A DNA stretch of 33,916 bases from Cellvibrionales bacterium (GCA_024639455.1 JAHEIH010000026.1:485630-519545), one strand, 5' to 3'. Shown: positions 1-7,570, numbered from the stretch's first letter. Program-made: numbers and translations. Notes: generated by a model not told the origin, from the sequence alone.

Positions 1-117
1 CTTATGCCGTGAAAGGCAGGTATGAGGCTTTATGCCGAGATGGCGACAGTGTCAGCATGTCATGGCACATCTTACCATTGCACTTCACTCCCAGCCGCAA
101 TAGTCTTGGCTTCAATA

Positions 118-1107
118 ATGAAAAACGGTCGTGGCATGAAACCATTGCTCATCCTAATCTTGTGGTTCGCTAGCTACTCCCATGCTCTGGGGGACGAGAT
201 GCGCCCAGCGGCGTTGCGTCTGCACGCGCTTGAAAACGGCGCTACCGCGGTGACTTGGCAGTTACCGCTGGCGAATAACGAGCGACGATTGCCGTTGCGC
301 CTCGCTCTGAATGGGTCCCTGTTAGATGAATCTAAGGCGACAGGTTATCGCCAAGGAACCTATTGGATCAGCCGGCAGCAGGTTGACCTGCCGACTCCGT
401 TTAGCGTACAGGTGGGCGGCTTAACCGACACCAATACCGAATTGTTGATTAGTTTGGATTACCCCAGCGGCGAGCGAGCTACCCATCGACTGCAATCAGA
501 TAGTGAGATGCTGGATGTGGATTGGCGAGCTGGCAGTGGGGTCGGCATTTGGGCCTATATTGGATTAGGCGTCGAGCATATTTTGATCGGCGCTGACCAT
601 CTGCTATTTGTAGCCGCGTTGATGTTACTAGTGACGCAAATGCGTATGCTGGTATGGGCCATTACGTCGTTCACACTTGCACACAGTCTGACCTTGGGCG
701 CGGCATCTATGGGATGGTTGCAGTTGCCCATTGCACCAGTGGAAGCGGTCATCGCGCTGAGCATTGTGTTTGTAGCGCGTGAAGTGGTGATGCGTGAGCG
801 TGGCCAGACGGATATTTCATCGCGACAACCTTGGTTGGTCGCCTTTTGTTTTGGCTTATTACATGGCCTAGGATTTGCCTCGGTATTGGCTGATATCGGT
901 TTGCCTGAGGACGCTCGCGTGGCGGCGCTGCTACTATTTAATGTCGGAGTAGAAGTCGGGCAGTTGTTGTTTGTAGGTGTGCTGTTGGGGGTATGGTATA
1001 TGGCTCGCAAAGTCTTGCCCGCGGACTGGCTTAACCCGGTGGCACCCTCTTACGCCATTGGCGCGGTGGCTGCCTTTTGGATGATTGAACGGACGATTTG
1101 GTTTTAA
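118..1107 (+). CDS. HupE/UreJ-like multi-pass membrane protein
   Basis: The N-terminus looks like a signal peptide (basic start, leucine-rich core, SHA-LG cleavage-like site), followed by a roughly 130-residue soluble, probably periplasmic part and then six or so hydrophobic segments. The membrane part carries blocks I associate with the HupE/UreJ_2 family: GVEHILIGADHLLF, SFTLAHSLTL, FGLLHGLGFA and a final GAVAAFWMIER. These His/Asp/Glu-rich helices suggest a metal-linked transporter, since HupE/UreJ relatives are proposed nickel permeases, but the substrate here is unknown. The stop overlaps the next start as TAATG, so translation is probably coupled. The start is uncertain: ATG 118 and ATG 136 both give a signal peptide, while ATG 22 has the best Shine-Dalgarno (AAAGG) but adds an unlikely leader. 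Confidence 0.8.
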   Translation: MKNGRGMKPLLILILWFASYSHALGDEMRPAALRLHALENGATAVTWQLPLANNERRLPLRLALNGSLLDESKATGYRQGTYWISRQQVDLPTPFSVQVGGLTDTNTELLISLDYPSGERATHRLQSDSEMLDVDWRAGSGVGIWAYIGLGVEHILIGADHLLFVAALMLLVTQMRMLVWAITSFTLAHSLTLGAASMGWLQLPIAPVEAVIALSIVFVAREVVMRERGQTDISSRQPWLVAFCFGLLHGLGFASVLADIGLPEDARVAALLLFNVGVEVGQLLFVGVLLGVWYMARKVLPADWLNPVAPSYAIGAVAAFWMIERTIWF

Positions 1108-1913
1108 TGAAAAGACTACTAAAAGAACCGCTATTGCATTTCCTTTTTTTGGGGGCATTAATTTTTGCTGTATACCAATGGCGGCAGGGGGCCACTGACG
1201 AAGGTGCTCTCGTCGTTAGCGCAGCCACGGTAGAGCAATTGGCCAGCCAATACCGCAAGACTTGGCTTAAGGAACCCGATCGAGCGACGTTACAGCAAGC
1301 GGTCGACAACCACATTGCCAACCTGTTATTTGCCGAAAGTGGCTTTGCGATGGCTATGCACAAAGACGACCCAGTGGTGGCACGACGTATGCGCATGAAG
1401 GTAGAAATGCTCAACGACCTGTTAATTGATCCGACGACTGAGCAGGAAGTTAGTGCTTACTTCAAAGAGAATATCCAGGCCTATACCGGTGGCGGTCGCT
1501 ACAGTCTTGAACAGCGTTTTTTTTCCAAGTCGGTGCCTGAAATAGAGCTTGCTGAGGTGTTAAATGCGTTACAAAACGGCGATGATGTCGCCTCGCAACC
1601 GAGTTTGTTTAACGACAGCTATGTGGATGCCTCTGAGCAACAATTGGCGCGGGCATTTGGCAGTGCCTTCGCTGAGCAGATCCTCGCACTTTCGTTAGGT
1701 ACGTGGCAGGGCCCCATGGCGAGCCCTTTGGGTTGGCATTTTATTAAATTGACCCAGCGGGTAGAGGCGTCACCGCCTTCCTTGGAGACGATTTATAACC
1801 AAGTGCAGCGCGATGCCACAGATGCCAAGCGCGCGATGGCAAGAAAACAATTTCAACAACAACTCATCGATAGTCGCCACGTGGTGATTGAATGGCCGGA
1901 GACCCTGCAATGA
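1107..1913 (+). CDS. Membrane-anchored parvulin-like (PpiC family) protein
   Basis: 268 residues. One N-terminal hydrophobic segment (about residues 8-24) anchors a soluble domain. The C-terminal half resembles the end of a parvulin prolyl isomerase domain: the segment with LGTWQGPMASPLGWHFIKL matches the usual end of PpiC domains (GxxxGPVxSxxGWHIIKV). The first part of the domain is short and the usual His-containing ASHILV strand reads YSLEQRFF, so catalysis is doubtful and a chaperone-like role is possible. The start ATG overlaps the upstream stop (TAATG) and its own stop overlaps the next start (ATGA), placing it mid-operon. An inference is that it helps fold or tether the secreted DUF3604 protein. 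A TTG start nine bases upstream is less likely. Confidence 0.75.
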   Translation: MKRLLKEPLLHFLFLGALIFAVYQWRQGATDEGALVVSAATVEQLASQYRKTWLKEPDRATLQQAVDNHIANLLFAESGFAMAMHKDDPVVARRMRMKVEMLNDLLIDPTTEQEVSAYFKENIQAYTGGGRYSLEQRFFSKSVPEIELAEVLNALQNGDDVASQPSLFNDSYVDASEQQLARAFGSAFAEQILALSLGTWQGPMASPLGWHFIKLTQRVEASPPSLETIYNQVQRDATDAKRAMARKQFQQQLIDSRHVVIEWPETLQ

Positions 1914-3766
1914 AAGCTCTCGTCGTACTGAGTATATTCGCGTTATTACCGGGCCTAGCTCAGGCACAAAAAGTGTATTCGCCCCGAGCTTCAGCAGATG
2001 TTCCCACACAGTTATTGTTCGGAGATCTGCATTTGCATACCTCGTATTCCACCGACGCAGGGATGGTTGGGGCGAGTTTGGGGCCTGCTGAAGCCTATCG
2101 CTTTGCGCGGGGTGAAAAGTTGGTCTCTAATTTTGGTTCGCCGGTACAGATCGCGCGTCCATTGGATTTTTTGGCGGTGACCGACCACGCCGAGAATCTC
2201 GGTTTAGCGCCGATGGTAGTGCGCTCCGATCCTGAGTTATTTAAGTCGGCGTGGGGGTGGCGCGTGCACGACGCCTATAAATCGGGTAATCAAACCGGTG
2301 CCTATGGGATGTGGATTGCGGCTAAGAATACCGGCAAAGATCCATTGGCAGGATTTGATTCAGTCGCGCGCCAGGCGTGGCAGGACATTGTGGCCGCAGC
2401 AGAACATTACAATGATCCTGGGCAGTTTACTGCGTTGATCGGCTACGAGTGGACATCCGCGCCAGGCGGTGACAACTTACATCGCAACGTTATTTTCAAA
2501 GGCGGGGCCGAGCACGCCTTACAAACGCTACCGTTTTCCCTGTTTGATAGTGAGGATCCTGAAGCCCTTTGGCAGTGGATGAATAGCTATCAACTGCAAA
2601 CGGGTGATCGCGTGTTGGCGATTCCCCACAACAGCAATTTATCGGTTGGCCGAATGTTTGCCGATAGGCGTTTTGATGGTTCTGCCATTGATAAAGAATA
2701 CGCCTTGCAGCGCCAGCGCTTTGAACCGATTTATGAGACGACTCAGGCCAAGGGCGATAGTGAAACCCACCCTGTATTATCACCCAACGATGAATTCGCT
2801 GATTTCGAAACCTGGGATGTCGGTGGCTTTGGTGCCGCACCACACAATACGGGGATGTTGGCCGCTGAATACACGCGTTCGGCCTATAAGCGTGGTCTTC
2901 AGTTTCAGCAGCAGATCGGCGCTAATCCCTTCCGCTTTGGTCTCATTGGCAGCACGGACTCCCACACGGCATTGGCCACGGCATCAGAAGATAATTGGTT
3001 TGGCAAGGTGGCCATGTTTGAACCCTCGCGCCGCGACATGCGCTTTAGCGAGAAAATTCTGGGCCGAATTCCCGCCAGCGACGGCAGTGATAACAGCGCG
3101 CTTTCGGTGGAGTCTAGCGCTAGTGGGCTGACGGCGGTATGGGCCAAAGCAAACACGCGCGAAGACATTTGGGATGCTTTAAACAACAAAGAAACTTACG
3201 CCACCACCGGTAGTCGCATTGGCTTGCGCTTATTTGCGGGTTTTGAGTTCACCGTTGAGGATGTTACCCAATCAGATTTTGCCGAGCGCGGCTATGCCAA
3301 TGGTGTTCCGATGGGAGGCACACTTCAGGCAATGGCGGACAAAGTGCCTGGGTTGATTATTCGTGCCCAAGCTGATCCACAAGGGGCTTTTTTGGATCGC
3401 GTACAGGTCATTAAGTTGTGGGTCGATGCGCAGGGTGAAAGCCATGAGCGAATCTTTGATGTGGCTGTATCGGGTGACCGAGAGGCCGATGCCTCAGGGC
3501 GAGTAAACGCGGCCGTTGGTAACACCGTAGATATCGAGCGCGCCACGTATAGCAATAGCATTGGCGAAGCTGTGCTGATGGCCTTTTGGCAGGACCCACA
3601 ATACGATCCTAAACAACACGCTATGTACTACGTACGTGTACTAGAAATCCCAACCCCCCGTTGGTCTACCAAGGACGCGGTGTTCTATGGAGAGCCACTG
3701 CCCGAGAGAGTACCCGCCACCATTCAAGAGCGCGCCTACAGCTCACCGGTGTGGATCAATCCATAG
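1910..3766 (+). CDS. Secreted DUF3604 protein (PHP-like metal-dependent fold)
   Basis: 618 residues with a clear signal peptide (LVVLSIFALLPGLAQAQ). Motifs typical of DUF3604 and the PHP phosphoesterase superfamily follow: GDLHLHTSYSTDAG (His41, His43), LAVTDHAENLG (Asp92, His93), LIGYEWTS, AIPHNSN and LIGSTDSHTA near residue 350. These His/Asp/Glu positions could bind two or three metal ions. The substrate is not known and cannot be read from the sequence. ATG 1910 was chosen because it overlaps the upstream stop as ATGA and directly begins the signal peptide; the in-frame ATG at 1892 would only add six residues in front of it. It ends in TAG, and the same frame stays open into a small downstream ORF. 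Confidence 0.85.
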   Translation: MKALVVLSIFALLPGLAQAQKVYSPRASADVPTQLLFGDLHLHTSYSTDAGMVGASLGPAEAYRFARGEKLVSNFGSPVQIARPLDFLAVTDHAENLGLAPMVVRSDPELFKSAWGWRVHDAYKSGNQTGAYGMWIAAKNTGKDPLAGFDSVARQAWQDIVAAAEHYNDPGQFTALIGYEWTSAPGGDNLHRNVIFKGGAEHALQTLPFSLFDSEDPEALWQWMNSYQLQTGDRVLAIPHNSNLSVGRMFADRRFDGSAIDKEYALQRQRFEPIYETTQAKGDSETHPVLSPNDEFADFETWDVGGFGAAPHNTGMLAAEYTRSAYKRGLQFQQQIGANPFRFGLIGSTDSHTALATASEDNWFGKVAMFEPSRRDMRFSEKILGRIPASDGSDNSALSVESSASGLTAVWAKANTREDIWDALNNKETYATTGSRIGLRLFAGFEFTVEDVTQSDFAERGYANGVPMGGTLQAMADKVPGLIIRAQADPQGAFLDRVQVIKLWVDAQGESHERIFDVAVSGDREADASGRVNAAVGNTVDIERATYSNSIGEAVLMAFWQDPQYDPKQHAMYYVRVLEIPTPRWSTKDAVFYGEPLPERVPATIQERAYSSPVWINP

Positions 3767-3777
3767 CCTTTTAAGCC

Positions 3778-3801
3778 AGTCGCATGCTTTGTCATGCGAC
3801 T
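3778..3801 (+). promoter_or_regulatory. Hairpin covering the start codon of the small ORF
   Basis: A perfect 9-bp inverted repeat: AGTCGCATG at 3778-3786, a six-base loop, then CATGCGACT at 3793-3801. No T-tract follows, so it does not look like an intrinsic terminator. Its 3' arm contains the ATG (3794) of the small ORF, and its 5' arm begins 12 bases after the DUF3604 stop codon, within reach of a terminating ribosome. Coupled initiation or stop-codon readthrough control are inferences; the hairpin itself is directly visible. Confidence 0.55.
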
Positions 3802-3961
3802 GTCATTATACAAGCAGTATGCGGAATTGTGTGACCCGGAGGGGCTGGTTTTCATGGACTACGGCGTCGATCCCGATTTTGCCGATGCCATCGATAGCCT
3901 AATTATGATGGATACCTACCATCTGACTGAAGCAAAGCAGCAGCGTTATTTAGGACAATAA
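3794..3961 (+). CDS. Small hypothetical protein, 55 residues
   Basis: A 55-codon ORF starting MRLSLYKQYAELCDPEG and ending QQRYLGQ before TAA. It is acidic, has no signal peptide or membrane segment, and its composition looks like a real folded protein: a dense run of Asp around VDPDFADAID, with aromatic and charged residues evenly spread. It lies in the same frame as the DUF3604 gene, nine sense codons beyond its TAG. A rho-independent terminator follows 25 bases after its stop, so it would be the last gene of the operon. I see no Shine-Dalgarno sequence, and the ATG sits in a hairpin arm. I do not recognise the family; no function is proposed. Confidence 0.65.
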   Translation: MRLSLYKQYAELCDPEGLVFMDYGVDPDFADAIDSLIMMDTYHLTEAKQQRYLGQ

Positions 3962-3986
3962 CAATACGTTCACGGAAGAACATTCG

Positions 3987-4008
3987 GGCGCCAGATGGCG
4001 CCTTTTTT
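3987..4008 (+). terminator. Rho-independent terminator ending the DUF3604 operon
   Basis: GGCGCC (3987-3992), loop AGAT, GGCGCC (3997-4002), immediately followed by six T (4003-4008). This is a compact canonical intrinsic terminator on the plus strand. Confidence 0.85.
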
Positions 4009-4090
4009 AGCAACTGGGCGTAAAAAGACCATTGAGAGAGTAGTGGTTTATTGATAGGTTTTATAGATCGTTTTGATCGCAATATTTAAC

Positions 4091-4118
4091 TGGACGAAAC
4101 GGTAGCCAATTCTATACT
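4091..4118 (+). promoter_or_regulatory. Candidate sigma-70 promoter of the rubrerythrin operon
   Basis: TGGACG (4091-4096), a 16-bp spacer, then TATACT (4113-4118), about 68 bases before the rubrerythrin start. The -10 element is good and the -35 element moderate. The AT-rich stretch 4049-4090 upstream could hold an activator site: TTGAT-CGCA-ATATT (4073-4086) is a partial match to an FNR/Anr box. Confidence 0.5.
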
Positions 4119-4185
4119 CGATCAAGAGCCCGCGTTTGGGTTTGGGTTGAAATCAATTCACAGTGACAATAACAGGAGTATTCGG

Positions 4186-4617
4186 ATGAATCTCAAAGGA
4201 ACTAAAACGGAAGAAAATTTGAAAGAAGCATTTGCTGGAGAGTCACAGGCTAACCGTCGTTACCTGTACTTCGCCAACATGGCTGATATCCAGGGCGCTC
4301 CAGAAGTTGCCAACGTATTCCGCAACACCGCGGAAGGCGAAACCGGTCACGCCCACGGCCACATGGAATACTTGATCAGCGGCGGCGCAGGTGAGCCCGG
4401 CACTGGTATGCCTGCAGGCTCAGTAGCGGAAGCGCTGGAAGCAGCTATTGCTGGTGAAACCCACGAGTACACTGACATGTACCCCGGTATGGCTAAAGCG
4501 GCTCGCGAAGAAGGCTTCGACGAGATTGCTGACTGGTTTGAAACCCTGGCCAAAGCTGAGCGCAGCCACGCTAATAAGTTCCAGAAAACCCTGGACGCTT
4601 ATAAAGCGGAAGCTTAA
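4186..4617 (+). CDS. Rubrerythrin-family diiron protein without rubredoxin domain
   Basis: 143 residues, a four-helix ferritin-like domain only. The diiron ligands of rubrerythrins can be placed: Glu19 (AGESQAN), Glu52/His55 (EGETGHAH), Glu91/Glu94 (GETHEY) and Glu125/His128 (AERSHAN). The C-terminal rubredoxin FeCys4 domain of classical rubrerythrins is absent, as the protein stops at LDAYKAEA. Family members reduce hydrogen peroxide using electrons from a rubredoxin-like donor, so an external donor is needed; the adjacent Fe-S protein is a candidate. Start ATG 4186 has a perfect AGGAG (4174-4178) seven bases away, whereas an upstream in-frame codon would add only unrelated residues. Cytoplasmic; first gene of a three-gene operon. 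Confidence 0.93.
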   Translation: MNLKGTKTEENLKEAFAGESQANRRYLYFANMADIQGAPEVANVFRNTAEGETGHAHGHMEYLISGGAGEPGTGMPAGSVAEALEAAIAGETHEYTDMYPGMAKAAREEGFDEIADWFETLAKAERSHANKFQKTLDAYKAEA

Positions 4618-4630
4618 TCGCGCTACCTTC

Positions 4631-4651
4631 GAGCTGGGTATCGCCCAGCTC
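4631..4651 (+). other. Intercistronic hairpin after the rubrerythrin gene
   Basis: GAGCTGGG (4631-4638), loop TATCG, CCCAGCTC (4644-4651). This is a perfect 8-bp stem with no T-tract, 13 bases after the rubrerythrin stop and 32 before the next start. It may stabilise the upstream mRNA segment or attenuate readthrough, giving more rubrerythrin than Fe-S protein. Confidence 0.5.
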
Positions 4652-4683
4652 GTCCCCATTCTGCACACCGCCGGAGCATAATA

Positions 4684-6021
4684 ATGAGCACACCGAAAGA
4701 AGGAAATCTCGAGGCGCCCACCAGACATCCTATCGACTGGAAGAACCCGGAATACTACAACCGTGAAAAACTCGACGCAGAATTGGAGCGCGTGTTTGAT
4801 ATTTGCCACGGTTGCCGTCGTTGCCACAGTCTTTGCGATGCATTCCCCACCCTATTCGACTTGGTGGATGAAAGTGACACCATGGAAATGGATGGCGTCG
4901 ACAAGGCCGACTACATCAAGGTGGTTGACCAGTGTTACCTGTGCGATATGTGCTATGTGGCGAAGTGCCCCTACGTGCCGCCCCACCCCTTTAACCTAGA
5001 TTTTCCGCATTTGATGCTACAAGCCAAAGCGGTTGAGACCAAACAAAAGGGTTTGTCGTTCCGCGATAAATTCCTATCGGATACCGACGGTACGGGTAAA
5101 TTGGCGGGCATTCCCGTTATTTCAGAAACCATTAATATCGTGAACCAGTGGACACCCACCCGCAAGGTGTTAGCCGCAACGCTTGGCGTTGATGAGGCGG
5201 CGTGGATTCCCCCACTGGCGAGCAAAAAATTACGCAGCACCGCTAAACCTAAGGCGATCGAGCCGGTCACTGGCGAGCGCACGCCCGGCAAGGTAGGCTT
5301 GTTTGCCACTTGCTACGTGAACTACAACGAACCCGGGATTGGCGAAGATTTAATCGCCGTACTGGAGCACAACGATATCGCCTGGAGCTTTGCCGAAAAA
5401 GAGGTGTGCTGTGGCATGCCCAAGCTTGAACAGGGTGACTTAGAAGGCGTAGAAGCCTTGGTGCGCGTTAATATTCCACGCTTGGCGAAATTGGCCCGAG
5501 AGGGCTATGCGCTGATGTCAGCGGTGCCAAGTTGTACGCTGATGTTTAAACAGGAAATCCCTTTGCTGTTCCCCGATGACGAGGATGTTCAAGCTGTCAA
5601 AGAGGCCTTTTGGGATCCCTTTGAATACTTATTGGCGCGCCAGAAAGATGGCCTGCTGAAGGGTGAATTGAAGCATGGCTTGGGTAAGGTGTCCTATCAC
5701 GTTCCCTGTCACGGACGTGTGCAAAACATCGGTAAGAAAACCGAAGAAATGCTAAAGCAAATCCCTGATACCGAAATTAATACCGTGGAGCGTTGCAGTG
5801 GTCACGCTGGTACCTACGGGGTTAAGAAAGAATTTCACGCCCACGCGATGAAGATTGGTCGTCCAGTGTTCCGCCAAATGAGCAGCAACGAGCCTGACTA
5901 TATTTCGAGCGACTGCCCCTTGGGCGGCGCGCACATCGCTGAAGGTATTGAGAAAAACCACCAACAGACACCGCAAAAGGCCCACCCAATTAGCTTGTTG
6001 CGGAAGTCGTACGGAATTTAG
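4684..6021 (+). CDS. GlpC/HdrD-like iron-sulfur oxidoreductase subunit
   Basis: 445 residues with the layout of GlpC and heterodisulfide-reductase-related proteins. The N-terminal dicluster ferredoxin region has Cys41, 44, 47, 51 and then Cys84, 87, 90, 95 followed by Pro. Two cysteine-rich CCG-type domains follow: the first has GLFATCY and EVCCGMPKLE; the second has YHVPCHGR, ERCSGHAGTYG and SSDCPLGG, with Ser replacing one Cys of the usual CCG. No membrane anchor or flavin-binding motif was seen. In this context it probably passes electrons to or from the rubrerythrin; that is inference from adjacency and the missing rubredoxin domain. GGAG (4673-4676) sits seven bases before ATG 4684. The next gene follows after 13 bases. 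Confidence 0.88.
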   Translation: MSTPKEGNLEAPTRHPIDWKNPEYYNREKLDAELERVFDICHGCRRCHSLCDAFPTLFDLVDESDTMEMDGVDKADYIKVVDQCYLCDMCYVAKCPYVPPHPFNLDFPHLMLQAKAVETKQKGLSFRDKFLSDTDGTGKLAGIPVISETINIVNQWTPTRKVLAATLGVDEAAWIPPLASKKLRSTAKPKAIEPVTGERTPGKVGLFATCYVNYNEPGIGEDLIAVLEHNDIAWSFAEKEVCCGMPKLEQGDLEGVEALVRVNIPRLAKLAREGYALMSAVPSCTLMFKQEIPLLFPDDEDVQAVKEAFWDPFEYLLARQKDGLLKGELKHGLGKVSYHVPCHGRVQNIGKKTEEMLKQIPDTEINTVERCSGHAGTYGVKKEFHAHAMKIGRPVFRQMSSNEPDYISSDCPLGGAHIAEGIEKNHQQTPQKAHPISLLRKSYGI

Positions 6022-6034
6022 AGGAGAAAAAATC

Positions 6035-6619
6035 ATGGTTAAGATCGCCCGTGACTCATTGATGTCGCTTGAGACTTACCACCGCGAGCGTCCTGATTTT
6101 CGTCAAAAGGCCTTGCAGCACCGCCGCGTGCGCACGGTGTTTATTGGTCCCAATGTGACGCTACAGTTTGAGGACGAGTTGACGATTCGCTACCAGATCC
6201 AAGAGATGCTGCGTATCGAAAAGACCTTCGACGACGAGGGTATACAGGATGAATTGGATGCCTATAACCCATTGGTTCCCGATGGATGTAACTTGAAAGG
6301 CACCATGTTGATCGAGTTTGTCGATGTTGAAGAACGCAAGCGCGAATTAGCCAAGCTTAGCGGTATTGAGCACCGCACATATATTCAGGTCAGTGGTCAC
6401 GATCGCGTCTACGCGATCGCTGATGAGGACTTAGAGCGCAGCACCGAAGAAAAGACCAGTGCGGTTCACTTCATGCGTTTTGAATTTACCTCAGAGATGA
6501 TCGTAGCGGTTAAATCAGGCGCCGCGATCGCGATGGGTGTGGATCACAAAAACTACAGCCACCGGGTCGACGAAATTGCCCCCGAGACCCAGGGTTCACT
6601 GGCGCAAGATTTTCATTAA
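6035..6619 (+). CDS. DUF3501 family protein
   Basis: 194 residues, soluble, with no signal peptide. I recognise the family (DUF3501) by its opening (IARDSLMSLETYHRERPDFR) and by its position behind a rubrerythrin and a GlpC-like Fe-S protein, a trio I recall from other proteobacteria. No catalytic motif or metal-binding cysteine cluster is evident; the C-terminal third has a FTSEMIVAVKSGAAIAMGVDH segment. The function is unknown, with a role in the same peroxide or redox system being likely. ATG 6035 has a strong GAGGAG (6021-6026) eight bases upstream that overlaps the preceding stop. An upstream in-frame ATG at 5948 lies inside the previous gene and is rejected. Confidence 0.85.
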   Translation: MVKIARDSLMSLETYHRERPDFRQKALQHRRVRTVFIGPNVTLQFEDELTIRYQIQEMLRIEKTFDDEGIQDELDAYNPLVPDGCNLKGTMLIEFVDVEERKRELAKLSGIEHRTYIQVSGHDRVYAIADEDLERSTEEKTSAVHFMRFEFTSEMIVAVKSGAAIAMGVDHKNYSHRVDEIAPETQGSLAQDFH

Positions 6620-6625
6620 TTAACG

Positions 6626-6650
6626 AGGGGGCGTTCGCTCCCTTGTCTCT
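6626..6650 (+). terminator. Possible terminator after the DUF3501 gene
   Basis: AGGGGGC (6626-6632), loop GTTC, GCTCCCT (6637-6643) with one G-T pair, followed by the pyrimidine-rich but interrupted TGTCTCT. It lies seven bases after the stop. The weak T-tract keeps confidence moderate. Confidence 0.5.
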
Positions 6651-6671
6651 CCTCCCGTATCACTTACACTG

Positions 6672-6700
6672 TTGCTCGTTTTCTTCTTAAGAGTTATAGG
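6672..6700 (+). promoter_or_regulatory. Candidate promoter of the coiled-coil gene
   Basis: TTGCTC (6672-6677), 17-bp spacer, TATAGG (6695-6700). The leader also holds a 6-bp hairpin, AACGCC/GGCGTT (6733-6738 and 6745-6750). Both hexamers match consensus at four of six positions. Confidence 0.35.
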
Positions 6701-6814
6701 GAGAGCTGGCACGACGTAGCGTTGTTTTATTTAACGCCTAGGTGGGCGTTGCTGTTGCCATGAACCGCCACCTGTATCATCATTTGCGTTAACAACAATT
6801 TCACGAGACCCAGC

Positions 6815-7570
6815 ATGAACACCCGCGACGACGATTTGCACGATCTGCCCAGTTTTGCCCCCGATAGCGATGAGCTCAAGGCGCGCCGCCAAGCCGCCAG
6901 TAGTGACTTATTGTTGGAGGCCAGTGCGGGTGGCGGTGCCAGCACCGGTTTGGTGTGGTTTTTATTTGTGCTGGTGTTAGCTGTTGGTGGCGCCGCCGGT
7001 TACTTATACAGCGAATTATTGAAATCCAACGAGCGTATTACCTCGTTGGAGTCGCGCCTGTCGGAGGCCGGTGAAAGCATGGACCAATCCAGTGCGACCA
7101 TTGGCTTGCGCTTGAAGGAGTTGACCGACAAGACCAATGAACTTTGGACGCAGATGGATAAGCTGTGGGCATCGGCGTGGCGTCGCAATCAAAGTGAAAT
7201 CGCCGCCTTGCGCGATGATATTAAGGGTATTAATAAACAGTCTGTCGCCTTCAAAACGAGCTTGGAATCTTTACAGGGCGCGGTTAAAGGCGTACCCGAA
7301 CTAGAGCGACGAGTCGCTGAGCTAGGTACCTTGCAGGCGCAGATCGATAAGGCGGTGGCAACCGCGGGCGGTATGGCGACTAAGGTCAATAATCTTGAGG
7401 CCAGTGTTTCACGAGCCCAGGGATCGCAGGGTGATTTTGAGAAACGTATTGCCAGCAACGAGCAGTGGATCGAGTCGATCAATGCCTATCGCAAGCAGGT
7501 GAATCGTCGTCTTGAAGAGTTGCAGAACCTGATTGCGCCCACCAATACGGCAACGCCCCGACTCAACTAA
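6815..7570 (+). CDS. Single-pass membrane protein with long periplasmic coiled coil
   Basis: 251 residues. An acidic, charged cytoplasmic N-terminus (about 1-43) is followed by one strong transmembrane segment (about 44-67, GLVWFLFVLVLAVGGAAG) and then a long heptad-rich region to near the C-terminus with few prolines. No catalytic motif is visible. Its position converging on proS resembles an uncharacterised Pseudomonas neighbour of proS (PA0957, from memory). A structural or envelope-tethering role is possible but not shown. The Shine-Dalgarno sequence is weak (CGAGA). The end of the coding region overlaps a large inverted repeat shared with the convergent proS side. Confidence 0.8.
   Translation: MNTRDDDLHDLPSFAPDSDELKARRQAASSDLLLEASAGGGASTGLVWFLFVLVLAVGGAAGYLYSELLKSNERITSLESRLSEAGESMDQSSATIGLRLKELTDKTNELWTQMDKLWASAWRRNQSEIAALRDDIKGINKQSVAFKTSLESLQGAVKGVPELERRVAELGTLQAQIDKAVATAGGMATKVNNLEASVSRAQGSQGDFEKRIASNEQWIESINAYRKQVNRRLEELQNLIAPTNTATPRLN

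Noticed and set aside
1-117. Possible promoter TTGCAC-17-TAGTCT and repeated TTATGCCG (2-9, 31-38) before the HupE-like gene
   Set aside because: Both are weak and the upstream context is cut off by the window edge.
555-1010. 151-codon open frame antisense to the HupE-like gene
   Set aside because: It is opposite the conserved membrane domain and low in plausible protein features.
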